DNA from: Dioscorea cayenensis subsp. rotundata
Lineage: Eukaryota > Streptophyta > Magnoliopsida > Dioscoreales > Dioscoreaceae
Direction of reading: 5' to 3'
NCBI RefSeq assembly: GCF_009730915.1
Contig: NC_052483.1
Location: 7,936,001-8,000,000, forward strand
Length of the DNA stretch: 64,000 bases
Shown: positions 36,279 through 48,911 of the stretch, in pieces
Position numbering within the stretch: the stretch's first letter is position 1
How the letters are laid out: the number at the start of each line of letters is the position of its first letter
The notes under the pieces: generated by a model
What the model saw: the letters and a program-made list of their open reading frames with translations, nothing else
Told to the model about the DNA's origin: nothing
Database searches by the model: none
Program-made: the position numbers and the translations under genes

Positions 36279-38634
36279 CTGCTACATTATTGGATCAGCC
36301 AAATCAGTTCCCTTTAAAGCAGAAAGGCAGTGCTATAGCACCTTTGGATGTTAATAATTCGGTTAGTGAGAAACTCACCATAGTACCAAGTTTCCAGAAT
36401 GCTGAAGATTCTAGAAACCTTTTTTGCTGAGCTGAACTCTTTCCAAGAAATTGGAGTCAGAAAAACTTCTAGACTACCCAAGTTACTGATAATAAAAAAA
36501 CATGAGTATCAAAGGCGCAGAGAAAGCGTTGGCCCATTACCTACAAGACCTCAACATCCATTGATTTGGAAAAATCATCCTGCTTGCAATGAGGTTCCAA
36601 AACTAAAGCAATATAAATATGTGGAATGAATTTTACCGAGAAAAGAGATAGGAGTGAATGATCTTAATGCTTCCTTTTCTCATCATTCAACTGCAGAGGG
36701 GAAGGCTTGCTTGATGGTTCTAATGGAACTGGTAGCTCATTTGCCACTGTAGAGATACTTCTGATATTAAAATGAATGGTGCCTCCAGTGCTGGTCGTCC
36801 TTCTGAGTTCAACAAATTCGAATATTTCCTCTGGATTACATCAAGATGGTAAGATGTATCTTGGCCAAACTACTTCACAAGCTAATAAACAACTGAATCA
36901 ATCTCCACAAAGGAAAGACAGAAATGAAGACCAGATGGCTTTGCAATGCTCTGCTGAAATGAATGAACGAATAAATGACATTGAAAAACATCATCGGAAG
37001 AAACACTTGGGTGATAGTTTTATGGGCACAGACATGACATTGAAGAACCCAGAATCCTCTTCCTCTCCTTCGGAAGTGAGGTCAAGTAGGCTTGATTGAA
37101 TGCTTGATGATGCCGTGGAACCAAAAATCCCATGGGAACACCTTGTCATTGGGGAAAGGATTGGATTATTTACCGTGTTCTTGTTGAAAATTAATGTTTT
37201 TTTGGAGTTCTCTCTACATAGATGGGCAGATGCTCATATTTAGCAATTTAAAGCACCATCAAATTATATTTGATAGATACCTAATCAGGTTAAATGCAGC
37301 TAATTTCATTCATATGTATCATTTTATTATTAGGATCTAATAAAATCATGAAGCCCTTACGTTTACAATTGTTAATTTTCTATTATCAGTGATTGGTTGT
37401 TTCACATTGTTTACTGAAAAGGAGCAGATGAGACCATTTTCTAGCAATATTTGTCTTTTAATGTACAACATATTTTGCTTGAGAATTAATTATGTGTTGT
37501 TGTTGTTTCATTGAACAGATTCTTATGGGGAAGTATACTGTACGGATTGGAATGACATGGTGAGTTGTTAATTACGATATCACTTGCACATTTTATTAGA
37601 AACCTTCTGAGTTAAATAAAAACTGTTTCATTATTTCCAGTTCTATTTGTAGAGTTCTTTTCTGCTTTTTCCCCCAATTATTAATTGGGTTTGTCTTATG
37701 GTTGACTATCTTCCAACTTTATTGTATAATAGATTTATGACATTTTGGGTCTAATATGTAAGCATTCTTATCTTTGATTCTTTGAGTGCCTATTACTATG
37801 ATATATCATGGTAATATTAAGGATGAGAAGTGTTTTGACTATTAGGCCTTTTTTCTAATAGTTTGCCTTATTTAAGTAGGATGTTGATGTTTAACTTATG
37901 GTTTTTATGAGCTACTTCTAGCAAAATGCTCAATGGTTGCAATTGAACATGTAGTAGATGTGCAATGTGAGGAATTTCATAGTAGGGCTTGATGGTTTGA
38001 GTTGAGGATGGTAATCACCAAACTTGACATGACTGACAAATAATTTTTTCTATTAAATTTTTTTATATATTGACTGATTTTGTTATGTTCCTATTTTTGC
38101 ATGTAAGAAAATGGGGATAGAGTCCTATTGTTTGAGAGTATCCGTCATGAAGTTATTTGATTATAATTTATGAGAAAGTAGTACCTAATTTAGTTATTCA
38201 GAGATGATAAAGAGAGAATTTTGTTTTTATAGGTTTGAGTCTTGTGTAGTGCATCTATCTGAAAGGAATATTTTGCTTTAGTCTAAAAATTGCTGCAAGA
38301 GATTGATACTAGTGATGATATGGGTTGTGGGCAAATGTTCATTGGGGTTTGGCATATGTTGGTTTCTAACTGGTAATAGAGTACACTTGATGTAATCATT
38401 GAGAAAGGATGGAGGCTTCTTGATTATGATTATTTTAATAGTTCAAGTCTTGCTTAGTTTTTTTTTCTTATATGTTGTTCTTGGTCCGTATCCTTCATAG
38501 CATGTCCTTTGGCGGTGATCACAAGTGAAGCCATAAAACAAGTGTGACAAGCTTGTCTTAGTGAGAAGAGATCATTTTAATAGGTCATACAAACTAGCTA
38601 TAGAATACTGTATTGTCATTCATTTTGTTGACTA

Positions 38635-39978
38635 TGTTAGGGAATACAGCTGTGTATACAGCTGTATATCTATATTTGTATAGCTACCATATTTATATAT
38701 ACTTGTGTATCTATATATACCTTGTACATTGTAGGTTTTAATTAATGAAAATTGGTTACTCTTTTCCATCTAACATGGTATCAGAGAGGTTCTCCTAAAC
38801 CTAATTTTTTTTTTCTACTTGTCGCCCGCTGCCCCTCGGCCCTCGTGCACGCCCCCCTAGCCGCCCAGCGCACACTGCCCAGCCACTCAGCGCGCGCCCC
38901 CGCGCGTCCGCCGCCCCATGAGGGCGCCCTCGGCTCTTGTGCGACGTCGGCCCCTGCGGTATTTTTCTCTTAAGTTCTTCTCCCATGCACCTTGTGTTTT
39001 GTGCAGGTGCTTCATGGCTTCTGCTCAGGTTTCTTATCTACAAAAGGCGGACGTCATGCTTAATGGAAAGAATTATAAAGCATGGTCTTCCACTTTACGT
39101 GTACTCCTTCGCGGACTTAATCTTTGGGATCATGTTGATGGTACCCGTCCACCTCCGGTTTCTTTTACTGTCGTCTCTTCCAGTCCTTCTTCGTCTACAG
39201 TTACCAGCGCGTCCTCTTCTCCGTCTGTTGACTTGCTCAAGTGGACTGAGTATGATGCCCATACCATTGCTATCATCTATCAGTCCTGTGAGCTTCCCAT
39301 TCGTTTAGCTGTTTGTGATCTTTCTACAGCTAAGGCGATTTAGGATCATCTGCGCGCACTCTATCTTCCTTCCAATCAGGTGTTGCGTTACTCCTTGCTA
39401 CAGACTCTCACCTCTACCTATCAACGTGAGAACTCTTTCTCAGATTTCTTTGCCGTGCTCAGTGATTTATGGCGTCAGTATGATGAGATGGCCCCCTCTC
39501 CTTCTCCGACCTGTGCTCAGTGTCTTGCCATTGCTCAGGATCTTGATTATCTCCGCATTTATGAGTTTCTTATGTGTCTTCGCCCTGAGTTCGAGGCCGT
39601 TCGGGCTCAGCTACTGCACCGGGTTACACCTCTGTCTCCTAGTGATACTCTGGCATATGTATTTGCTGAGGAGACTAATCTTCGGTCCTTAGATGTGGTT
39701 CCACCACCTGCTGCTCCTCACTTTGTTCTTGCTGCTCCCCAGCATAACCCAGTGCCGACCATTGCTCCTTTGATGACATCTCCTGGCCTTAGCGCTCCTG
39801 TCCGTCCTCTTTCTCGGGTCCTCGAGGGACCGGTTTGTAGTGCCCTCCTCGACGGTCAGTTCGGTGTCATTCATCGCCATGCTCTTGGCCATGTTCGATC
39901 TCGAGTGTCGCAAGCTCAGCTGGGCTCAGTGACAAAGACCCAGTGACGCACATCCCCCACCCCCTTTTCCACCTAACA
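38635..39978 (+). mobile_element. Internally deleted Copia (Ty1) retrotransposon
   Basis: It starts TGTTAGGGAATACAGC, with a ~140-bp LTR ending ...CATCTAACA, directly followed by TGGTATCAGAG, the initiator-Met primer-binding site. A gag follows. The right side ends CCACCTAACA, matching only the last bases of the LTR. The whole is flanked by GACTA (38630-38634 and 39979-39983). So pol and most of the 3' LTR are missing while both target copies remain. It sits in an intron of the kinase pseudogene. Confidence 0.85.
39014..39946 (+). pseudogene. Copia gag (UBN2/Retrotran_gag type), broken
   Basis: The frame starts MASAQVSYLQKADVMLNG, has NYKAWSSTLRVLLRG (the NYxxWSxxMRxxL-like block) and a central region with LRIYEFLMCLRPEFEAVR and TLAYVFAEE, as in plant Copia gag. 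A TAG at 39341-39343 replaces the usual Trp of the 'IWDHLR' block. The frame beyond is the same and continues to 39946. No zinc knuckle or protease follows. Confidence 0.85.
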
Positions 39979-42071
39979 GACTACATAGCTGCTTTATAAA
40001 ATTTTTGGGCAATTTTTGTGTTTAAAAGATGTTCTAGGTGATCCTACTAATTTTTATGTGAAGGATCTTTGCTTTATTATGCTATTTAGTATATCTTTAG
40101 TGTTCTTATCTTGTTTGATTTTAAATCTGGACATCTTTTTGGTAAAAACAATGTTATAATTTATCTGTACTGTATATGAATAATAGGAAGTGACCGTGAA
40201 GAAATTCATGGATCAGGATTTTGATGGAGATGCATTGGATGAATTCCGGAGAAAAGTAAGTTACTTGTTTTCTAGAGTAATCATTACATGATTTTATATT
40301 GCCACTTTATCTTTTGACAAGGGATTTTTATGTGACTCGCCCTCCCAACCTATCAATTGTTTCAAAGTTTCTTCGATGAAAAAAGAGAATCCTCTTTTCC
40401 TTTAAATTGAACCAGTGAGTAATATGAAAGAAATCAATTTGCATATTCTTACTTCAAAAAAAATTAGCAATTGTTAAATTGGTTGCAATGTAGTCATTGG
40501 CATGAACTCAGATTTAATATGTTCCAACATTGTTTGTGTGCCTACTAATTGATTGCAAAGCATTTGTTGGACTGTATTTTGGTTTTTGGTTTTATATAAA
40601 CTTTGTCCAAAATGGTCCTTATATCACATCTGTACACTGATAATTTGAAAGAAGTGGTTGTACCATCTTCTTGAAAGCACTAACAGAACATTCCCACCTC
40701 CACATTTTAGTTTTCATGGCAGAATCTAGCAATGAACTTGAAGCAGAGTTGTATTCAACATCTATTGTTTGAAGGAATTGAGCTTCATCCTGTCATTGGT
40801 TTTGTGCCCAATGGACCAAGCCCATCCTTTCCTTGTGTATATCCATAAATTCTTGCACTTTGGGGTTTTAGAGGAACTGTATTTAGTTAGGTGACCAATG
40901 TAAATTTTTAACTTTTCACCTTTTTCTACATGAACAACGCAATCTTGAGCCTAAAGTTTTACGTATGTAATTCTCCAAACCTAATGATATAAGCAGCCAT
41001 ATCTTATTAGGTTCCATGCCATTCAGAGCAGGTACTAGGTGTGGGCTTTTTGTTATTTGTGTTATATAAAAAGAATTGAACATCAGGGAAGCCATCTGAT
41101 GTGCATGGGCTGGTTGACTTAAAATTGGGGGAGCAAATAATGAAGGATTTTAAAGGTATAAAGTTTAATGCAATATTTATAAGGATACATAGGTATTTAT
41201 GGAATTTTGAGATGTAAAAAAGAAATTATTTGTTGATTTTACTTTTAAAATTTCCAATTGTGCCAGCACAATATTTTTTGATTCTAGAAAAGTCTTTTTC
41301 TATCAGAGGAAGTCTGTACAGAATTCTTCATCGTCCAAATAGTCAAATTGAGGAGAAGCAAAGAATCAAAATGGCTCTTGATGTGTTATGTTTAAATTTA
41401 TTTTCATAATTTCTTGGTTGGAAGTCTAGTGTGAACTGATCCTCTGTGTTGTCTCATAGGCCAAGGGAATGAACTGTTTGCACACTAGCATACAAACAAG
41501 TGTCCATCGTGATCTAAAATCACCAAATCTATTGGTTGACAAGAATTAGACTGTGAAGGTATTTTATTTTTGCTAACCTCGAATATATGGAAAGGTTTTT
41601 AAACTTGTTTTGCTTTTAATATGAAGGAAAGCTGCAAAGATAATTCAAAAAGTAACAACAGAATGTTCTTTGTCCAAAATTTAAAACTTTGCTCAAACTG
41701 ATTGAGTTGTGCACTTGCAGTCATAGTTGGTAGAATAATAAAAACAAAAGGAAAAAAAAATCATAATTTCCATCACTTGGGTTCCTACTACTGTTTTGGG
41801 AGAAATTCTCCTTGGATTTGTATAGGATGTTTGTTTATTGTGTCATCTTAAATTGATTGCTGGTAACATTTTCAGCCTGCAGAAAGTGGGCTTGGTGGGT
41901 TCTTTTTGAAGCTATTGTATGGAAAACAAGTATTTATGTGGAAAATTTAGAAGGATTCTAGCATTCTATTATGGTGGCAGACTGAGAGAAGAGTTTGGTT
42001 GCTTTGCTACCCCAATGTCTGGGATGTATTGAAGTCCTGGATTTTGAACAGTAAATAACTAATTGATCTTG

Positions 42072-42380
42072 TAGGATTCCCAAGAAATTCTTCGATTTCT
42101 TCCGGAAGCAGATGATTATTCATCTGCTTCTCACGTTCCGTGAATAGCCGGGACATTGAGGAAGATCCAAAAAGGCATTTCTTGAATTGATCCTATGAAT
42201 TCCATTGGACCCAGAAATGAGACATTGGAAGAATCTTTTTGGTCTTCCAATATCAATAGGTTGATTGTTTCTCTCCTGTATCTTCCAAAAAGGAAAAAGA
42301 TTTCTGAGAGTTGTTTCATGGATCCGCAAGAGCGTACTTGGGTTCTCCCAATAAATAAAAAGTGTATCATGTGAGAATCA
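42072..42380 (+). pseudogene. ycf2: Plastid ycf2 fragment in nuclear DNA
   Basis: The forward frame encodes [17 protein letters not shown], then [12 protein letters not shown] and [11 protein letters not shown], which is the N-terminal part of plastid Ycf2. Stops occur near the start of the fragment. It is inside an intron of the kinase pseudogene and joined directly to an atpB fragment that is not its plastid neighbour. Confidence 0.85.
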
Positions 42381-42384
42381 ATCC

Positions 42385-42555
42385 TACTACTTCTTGTCCT
42401 ATGATTTCCACACTTGAAGAAAAAAACTTAGGACGTATTGTTCAAATTATTGGCCCAGTACTGGATGCCCTTTTTCCCCAGGAAAGATGCCTAATATTTA
42501 TAATGCTTTGGTAGTTAAAGGTCGAGCCGGTCAACAAATTAAAGTTCTTGTTTCG
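42385..42555 (+). pseudogene. atpB: Plastid atpB N-terminal fragment in nuclear DNA
   Basis: The forward strand encodes [20 protein letters not shown], the start of the plastid ATP synthase beta subunit, then drifts through a frameshift (INALVVKG-like DNA in another frame). Fewer than 60 codons are present. It is the middle member of the three-part plastid insertion. Confidence 0.85.
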
Positions 42556-42715
42556 ACAATTCAAAATTGGGTGAAGGTTTTTTACTAATGAATCCATATT
42601 CCAAATCATTCCATTCAGAATTTTTTGCTCTATCAAAATCAAAGCGTCGGACTTCCAAATTCTCATAGGGCCCTCCCGGAATCCCTTCTATAGCCTGTTG
42701 AATAATTTTTATGGA
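42556..42715 (-). pseudogene. ndhH: Plastid ndhH fragment in nuclear DNA
   Basis: On the minus strand, the reading [18 protein letters not shown] is followed by a frameshift, then [19 protein letters not shown]. This is a C-terminal part of the plastid NADH dehydrogenase-like subunit H. It is inverted relative to the ycf2 and atpB parts. Confidence 0.8.
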
Positions 42716-44772
42716 CTACGTCAAATTTAAAATCATTATATTTTATATATTAAATATTAATATTTAAATTTAATTAATAATAAAAAAATATTTAATTAAT
42801 AATAAAAAAATGGAATATCCACGATGGTATAATCCCAATTCTAATTAGTCATATATTTGAAAATTGGTTATATGATTTATTACTTTTCTACTAACTATAG
42901 AACTTGTTTTGGAAGACATTATTTGTAAGTTGCCTACCAAGGCAACTTACAAATATGCTGAAAATATGCTATTCAGACCAACGATTCTTGCATCACTCAG
43001 CCTATAATCATGATTATATTAAATATTAATCATTTGGTTTACATCACTCATTTAATTGTTTTAGGTGATCATTTTCGGTTGAGCTGTATGTTGCTATGAA
43101 TGGGCTTTTTTCTTCAAATATGTGTGCCTTTCCAGTCTCATTAGATGTCAATAAGACCTATGTTAAAAGTGAGTACATCTCAAATTTTTTGATCATTGTT
43201 TACCTCAACTCTTTCAATCATTGTCATACCGCTTGGGCCCAATCGAAACTAGTCCTTCTTTGTTTCAAAAATGTATTTAAATGTGTTGCTATATGTTCAT
43301 ATGCTTGAATAATTACACTTGTAGGATGTCCATATCCATGTTCTCATTCTAAAACTTAGTTTGTCTAATGCTTATGTGTATATGCATGTTTTTCTTTGTG
43401 GTTTTTTGTTAGTGTTGTCACTATGTTGCCTTCTTGATTGGGATTGGTTACTAGTGTTGGTTGATTGGTAATGCTCCTAGTTAAAGCTAAGAGGTCCTTC
43501 TAAATTATGAGTATAGCCCTTTCCTATGAATGCTGGTCAAAATATCGGGCAAGTTCAAGCTGTACCTTTTGGCCATAGCATCATCCTTAGTTTTCTTTTA
43601 TGCAGTGTGATCTATTTAGGAAGCCAATATATATAATCTAATGTCACATACAGACATCCATGCCAAACAAATTTATTTACGTATGTTTGGGAAAGGTAAT
43701 CTTTTAAATGTTGGAATAGAATAATAAATGGATATCATCATTAATTTTCTTGATCAACTATTACTCTATTAGTTGGCATTGATAGCATTCTGATATCAGT
43801 GTAATGCAGGTCTTTGATTTTGGTCTCTCAAGGTTGAAGCACAACACATTTTTATCATCAAAGTCAACCGCCGGAACGGTGAGATCTAGTGTTTGCTCAA
43901 CTTCATTTAGTAAATTATTATTTCTAGTCGGTCGAACTTCTCATATTTAACTGTCTAAATCTCTGTCCTTATTCTATTTCAGCCTGAATGGATGGCACCA
44001 GAGGTGTTGCGCAATGAACCATCAAATGAGAAGTGAGTTTTCTATATTAAAACCCTCTTGTTTTTTTGTTGGCAAGAGAGGTGTCACAACAGCTAATAAG
44101 ACGGGAACAACACAGCTTAAGGACATAGAAGTAAACTACCAGAGAACGAACAAGTTAAACACAACATATGATAAATTAAAAATGAATTATCTATAGTTTA
44201 CTTCTGTTATATTATCTATGATATATCTATAGTTATCTATAGTTATACTTAAGCACCTTATCACAGGAGTAAACTAACAGGCCATTCTCTTGTGATGTCC
44301 TCCCATCCCGGGGGTGATCTGTACAGTTTTAGAGGGATATTATGGGAACCCTCAACTTTGAGGATGCCTTGGTTTGGTATGAACCTAATGCAGGTGGTGG
44401 GTGCTGTTGGCTTCCAGGATCACTGGCTAGAGATTCCAAAATAGGTTGATCCCCTCATAGCCAAAATAATCTGGCAGTGCTGGCAAATGTAAGCTCACTA
44501 TATATTCATAATGATATGAACTGTTCATACATAACACCTAAGTTTTTTTGATATATTTATATGTAAATAGGTATTGTAGAATTGTGCTAACTCTGTTTTG
44601 TTCTCAACCTTTGCTTTTTGTGCAATTAACATGCAAAGATTTAAACTTGCGGCCTTCCTTTGTGGATCTCACAACAACTCTCAAGTCTTTTCAACGGCTT
44701 GTTGTCCCTGCTTATCAGGATGCGCAAAACCCACCTTTGGCACAAGAAATACCAGTAAACACAACGCCTTGA

Positions 44773-45890
44773 ACATACTAAACGGTAAATAAGCTAAGAG
44801 TATCCATCCTGTTTATTACTTTTTGTAGTGCTTAGTATTGCCCTTAAATCAGGAGATATGAAGTGAAATGCTAGCTAGTTTTGTTTCCCTTTTGGGCAAG
44901 GGCAAAAAGTAATGGCCACTTGGCCTGCGTTTATGTTTTCCTTGTGGAGACTGTACATGAATGCTCTTTATGTCTATTCAGTATATATTGGTTCTCGCAA
45001 GTCCGAAGAACTTGTAGTGGCTTGTGGTGGAAGTTTCTTAAGGTGTTTTCTTTGCTTTGTGCCCAATTGAAAACCAGGGACATTATATAGACAAAAATGG
45101 AAAGATCATATGGCTGATTGTGACGAAAGGGAGTGGCACCCGGGTTGAGTGTAATTAAGTTGTGTAAATAATAGTGATGATACTTTGAGTTATTGAAGAA
45201 TGTGGTCTTAGGAATCTTTAAGAATTTGATTCCATTTCCTGATTGATTGAATGAATGGAGGAAATGAAAAAGAGAATATGACATTGTTATAAAGGTGGCT
45301 GCAGTACTGTTGATGGAATTATATCTATATATATGAAAGTGTTAGTGTTCTAGCTGTGCCATTTGATTTGTGAATATTTTCATCTGACAATGGTTTCTGT
45401 TAAGCTCCATGCAAAACTTATACACTGTCTACTCTGTTTTTATTGTTGTGTTTTGTCAAAATGTTTGCACCTTCAGGTCTTCAGGGAAAATTAAAAACAG
45501 GAAAATCTGCCAAGCAATGGAAAGGTCTCATAGATTTATCATCTATCCAAAAAAAGCGATAGTGTTACAAATAAAAAACACCTGGTAAATGGTTAAACAA
45601 AGATTTGGAGAACGGAGGTGACATTTGACAACAGGGATACATCAGTCTTTAATGATCGGACAAGTGAAGAATTGTGTTTGAGAAAAACTACTCAATGTGT
45701 GATGAACAATTCAATCATATAATAAATATTGATGAGTCTCTTTCAGCTGTCCAAATTTCGCCTTATAATTATTCACTCGATCAAAGTTATGCCTTGCCAA
45801 ACTTATCCTATCTTGTTCCCTAACCTGAATTCAACAGCATTGGTAAATCAAAGCTTTGATTGATCATAAGGTTGTTGGATCTTCGTAGAG
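44773..45890. other. Spacer downstream of the kinase pseudogene
   Basis: No gene or element recognised; part is probably the old 3' untranslated region. Confidence 0.5.
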
Positions 45891-45907
45891 ATCAATGACC
45901 CGATCCC

Positions 45908-46789
45908 TTTTTTTTTTTAAGAAAAGGAGATACTGTGTAGCTAATTTTATTGAAAAAGAAAGAAAAAATTAAAACAAGAAGCCAAACAGGCTAAGACTAA
46001 ACATTAAAGACAAAGAAGAGAAGGGAGACAGACTAAAAAGGAAAATACAGCCAGAGCAAGCAACAATTAAACAAAAGAATAGCAATTCTGGTTAAGCCAC
46101 TTCATCAACCATCTAGGGAGATCCACGCCATGATGAAAAAGAGATAATTCATGGCAGGACCTTCCACAAGCAGCGAGTTTATTAGCCATTCTCTGGGAAT
46201 AACTTAAATGGAAATCCTGTGAAGATAAAACAGATGCTTCAGGTTATGAATTTTTTGATGTATTCTTTCTGTGCTCGCATTCTCAGGGAGATTCCAGACT
46301 CTTTGAAGTCCAAGGCAATCAGTGAAGATGACGATGATGTTGTATCCCCAATCCGCAGCAGTCATCAAGCCTAGTTCCAAGGCATTCACTTCAGCATTAA
46401 ATGCTGAAACACTAGAAAGCAGAGAGCAGCCAGCAACAGCAATTCTTTTAAAACCAGTGGTGATATAGAAGCCACCGCCTCCTGAGAGATTATTTGCATT
46501 CCAGGAAGCATCAGTAAACAAACATGCCTGTGTAGGATAAGTATTAAAAATATTAAGAAAGAATAACTCCCTTTGATAATTTGCCTTCAAAGCATACTCC
46601 TGAACTTGATTGACGGTATTGCTAGCGATCCAATCTGTATCCATGGCCTGTTTCTTGAAAATAAAATTGCATCTGGCCTTCCAGATGTTCCAAAGAGCAG
46701 TTATAATGGAGGCCATCTTGATAGCATTAGGAGAATTAATATTAGCCAAGCACTAGAGATATTGGTAATTTCTATAAAAAGGAGAGTAT
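45908..46789 (-). mobile_element. 5'-truncated LINE (older), RNase H end
   Basis: A poly-T run at 45908-45918 marks the 3' poly-A tail of a minus-strand LINE. Its frame 46749-46204 encodes a plant LINE RNase H domain: ALWNIWKARCNFIF, FTDASWNANNLSGGGGF, FNAEVNALELGL, IFTDCLGL. Flanking it are ATCAATGACCCGATCC (45891-45906) and ATCAGTGACCCGGTCC (47939-47954), a target duplication with two changes. A younger LINE sits within its last bases. Confidence 0.85.
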
Positions 46790-47924
46790 TTTACAAGGGG
46801 TTGGTACGGGTTTGGAGACATTATTTTGGAAAGATCGTTGGGTGAATGGTTGTACCCCTATGTACCTTTGGCCTGAGGAATTCAGATGTTCTCCGGCCCC
46901 CAATGGCATGATTAGAGAACTGAGATCTCTTTTAGATCAGGTGCCCTTCTCTGATAATGCTGATATTCGGTCCATTGGGTTGCGTCTGTAGGGGCCATTG
47001 GAAAGCTTGGGGGACAGGAAATGGTGGAGTCTGACAGGAAATGGTAATTTCCCCGTTAAATCCTTTTATAATTTCCTAAACGATGGTGGTCTGCGGTGCC
47101 CGATTGTGAGATTTTTCTGGCGTAAGGGGTGTCCTAAAAAAATTTCTATCTTCAATTGTCTTGCTTGGCATAATAAGATTCTCTCACTTGAGAACTTGGC
47201 CAATAGAAGATGTAATCTGCTCCCTTCTGCTACCTATGTGTTGTGCCATGCGGGGATAGAAACGGTGGATCATCTGTTTCTACAGTGCTCTTTTGCTAAA
47301 CAGGTGTTGAATTATTTCGTGAGGGTACTTTGTCTCCCGGATCCTCCTATTTTCTTGTCCTTGGTTTGGGGATCTTGGAGAACTACTGTGAGACCGGCTT
47401 GCAGGGATGTGGGTGATCTTGTTGTAAAAGCTATTGTGTGGAATATCTGGTTGGCTAGGAATGATTGCATATTTAATGCCAATTGCTTGTCTGTGCATGC
47501 TATTATCATTAAAATTGACCAGATGATGTTATCTTGGTTCTCTACAGTTGCTGAGGGTCCAAGAGAGAAGATGGGGGATTCCATTGTTGCCATCCACGGA
47601 GTCCGGATTTTTAGGCCCGAGGGTGGAGGAGTCGGGAGGCGTTGTTCCTTTCCGAGGAGATTCGCGACTCGCATCACGGGCGATTGTGTTAGCTTTGCTT
47701 TTTGCCGCTTAGTGGTAGCCTGTGTCGTGATGTCTTTTTGGGTTGTCATCTTTCTATGTTGTGCCACTCCTTGTGGCTTTTTTGTTGTTTCCTGTTTTGT
47801 TCCCCTATGGCGGTTTGTGTGCCAATAGTGGAAGACCTGTAGTTCTGTTTCCTGTTTCGGTTTCGTTTAATTGAAGTGGTTTATCCACCTTTTCAAAAAA
47901 AAAAAATAAATAAAAAAATAAAAA
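46790..47924 (+). mobile_element. 5'-truncated LINE (younger), RT C-terminus with zf-RVT domain
   Basis: The forward frame (main part 46998-47828; similar coding also from 46790 with a stop at 46990) has FWKDRWVNGCTP, WWSLTGNGNFPVKSFYNFL, then a zinc-binding RVT domain with CPKKISIFNCLAWHNKI and ETVDHLFLQCSFAKQV. It ends in an A-rich tail (47893-47924). A perfect 16-bp target duplication ATAAAAAGGAGAGTAT flanks it at 46774-46789 and 47925-47940. Being 5'-truncated, it cannot move on its own. Confidence 0.92.
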
Positions 47925-48553
47925 ATAAAAAGGAGAGTATCAGTGACCCGGTCCTTGTTATCCTCAAGTTGTTGAATACTTGTTATTCTCAAGGAAGATC
48001 CATGCACTTCATTCCAACTAGCAAGCTAGCAACACATTTGCCCACACTTGCAGAAAAAGAAAATAAATAAATATATAACATAGGAAAAATAAATAAATAA
48101 TATATCATAACACCCTTATTAGAAATGTGTCATGAATATCTAAACAAAATAATTCAATTCTATATAGACAAAACAACATAAAATTGTGATGGAAACATTA
48201 CCTTATCATAAACTCTTGTAATAAAAGACCTAATACTTCTTCAGCATTTCGATATTAAACTTTAGATCCTCGAACAGGTTTGCCTTGGCTTGATGAGTAG
48301 ATTCTTGCTATCACTACCGAATACATCTAAAAACTCCATTCATCTTGATCTCAATGAAAACTCTTTTCTGAAGTGCCAAAGCCTCCCTCTCCATATATAG
48401 CTTTACCAATAGCAGCAACACATTTACCAAGTAACACCTACTTTTGCCTTTGTTTTGCTATTTAACCTGCCAAAATAAGAAAAGAGAGGAAAAAAATACA
48501 AAAGCAAAACACACAAAAATCACAAAAGTAGCACCAAATACAAAGTCATGGGT

Positions 48554-48911
48554 AAATTTTTTAGTTGGTCACGTGGCTCATTTTTACTTTGATCACCAAA
48601 CTTCAATTTGTATAAATTTGGTCACTCAACTTTAATTTGATTTCACTGGCCAGTAAATCAAAGCATTTTGGCTCTCAAATGAATGATGTGGCTCTTTTTC
48701 AATGACATGTACACCTATAATAGACTTAATAATGTGTCATGGGGAGGGTTGACTCTGATTTTCAGACAACCATGTAATCAATTGGAGGTTGAAATCCTTG
48801 ATTTATTACCTGGTTAATTAAAATTAAAGTTGAGTGACCAAATTGATGCAAATTGAAGTTCGGTGATCAAAGTGAAAATGAGCCAAAGTTTAGTGACCTA
48901 CTAAAAAATTT
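48554..48911. mobile_element. MITE with ~85-bp terminal inverted repeats
   Basis: The left arm (AAATTTTTTAGTTGGTCAC, then TGGCTCATTTTTACTTTGAT, CACCAAACTTCAATTTG, GGTCACTCAACTTTAATTT) is repeated inverted at 48825-48911 with a small indel (CACTAAACTT). The centre is about 190 bp and non-coding. Length and long arms fit a Mutator-like or foldback MITE. No clean target duplication was found by eye. Confidence 0.85.

Larger units (their letters stand above)
36281..44772 (+). pseudogene. Raf-like MAPKKK (EDR1/CTR1-type) kinase pseudogene
   Basis: Exon-like pieces in correct order encode a plant Raf-like kinase. 36281-36650: FAELNSFQEIG and YQRRRESVGPLPTRP. 36776-37157: linker, then IPWEHLVIGERIG. 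37519-37559: SYGEVYCTDWNDM (glycine loop). 40187-40255: VTVKKFMDQDFDGDAL (the VAIK-like Lys). 41281-41388: [11 protein letters not shown]. 41460-41556: VHRDLKSPNLLVDKN, the catalytic loop. 43810-43879: DFGLSRLK and TAGT. 43983-44032: PEWMAPEVLRNEPS. About 44291-44487: [19 protein letters not shown]. 44640-44772: LNLRPSFVDL to the stop. Stops occur in frame (TGA 37097-37099; TAG replacing the Trp after VDKN). The exon covering helix C and the hinge was not found. Introns hold a Copia and a plastid insertion. Confidence 0.92.

Noticed and set aside
38752..39308. Overlapping plus-strand frames next to the Copia gag
   Set aside because: Out-of-frame shadows of the gag and its GC-rich leader.
47312..47767. 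151-codon reverse frame opposite the LINE
   Set aside because: Antisense shadow of the LINE reading frame; no family resemblance.
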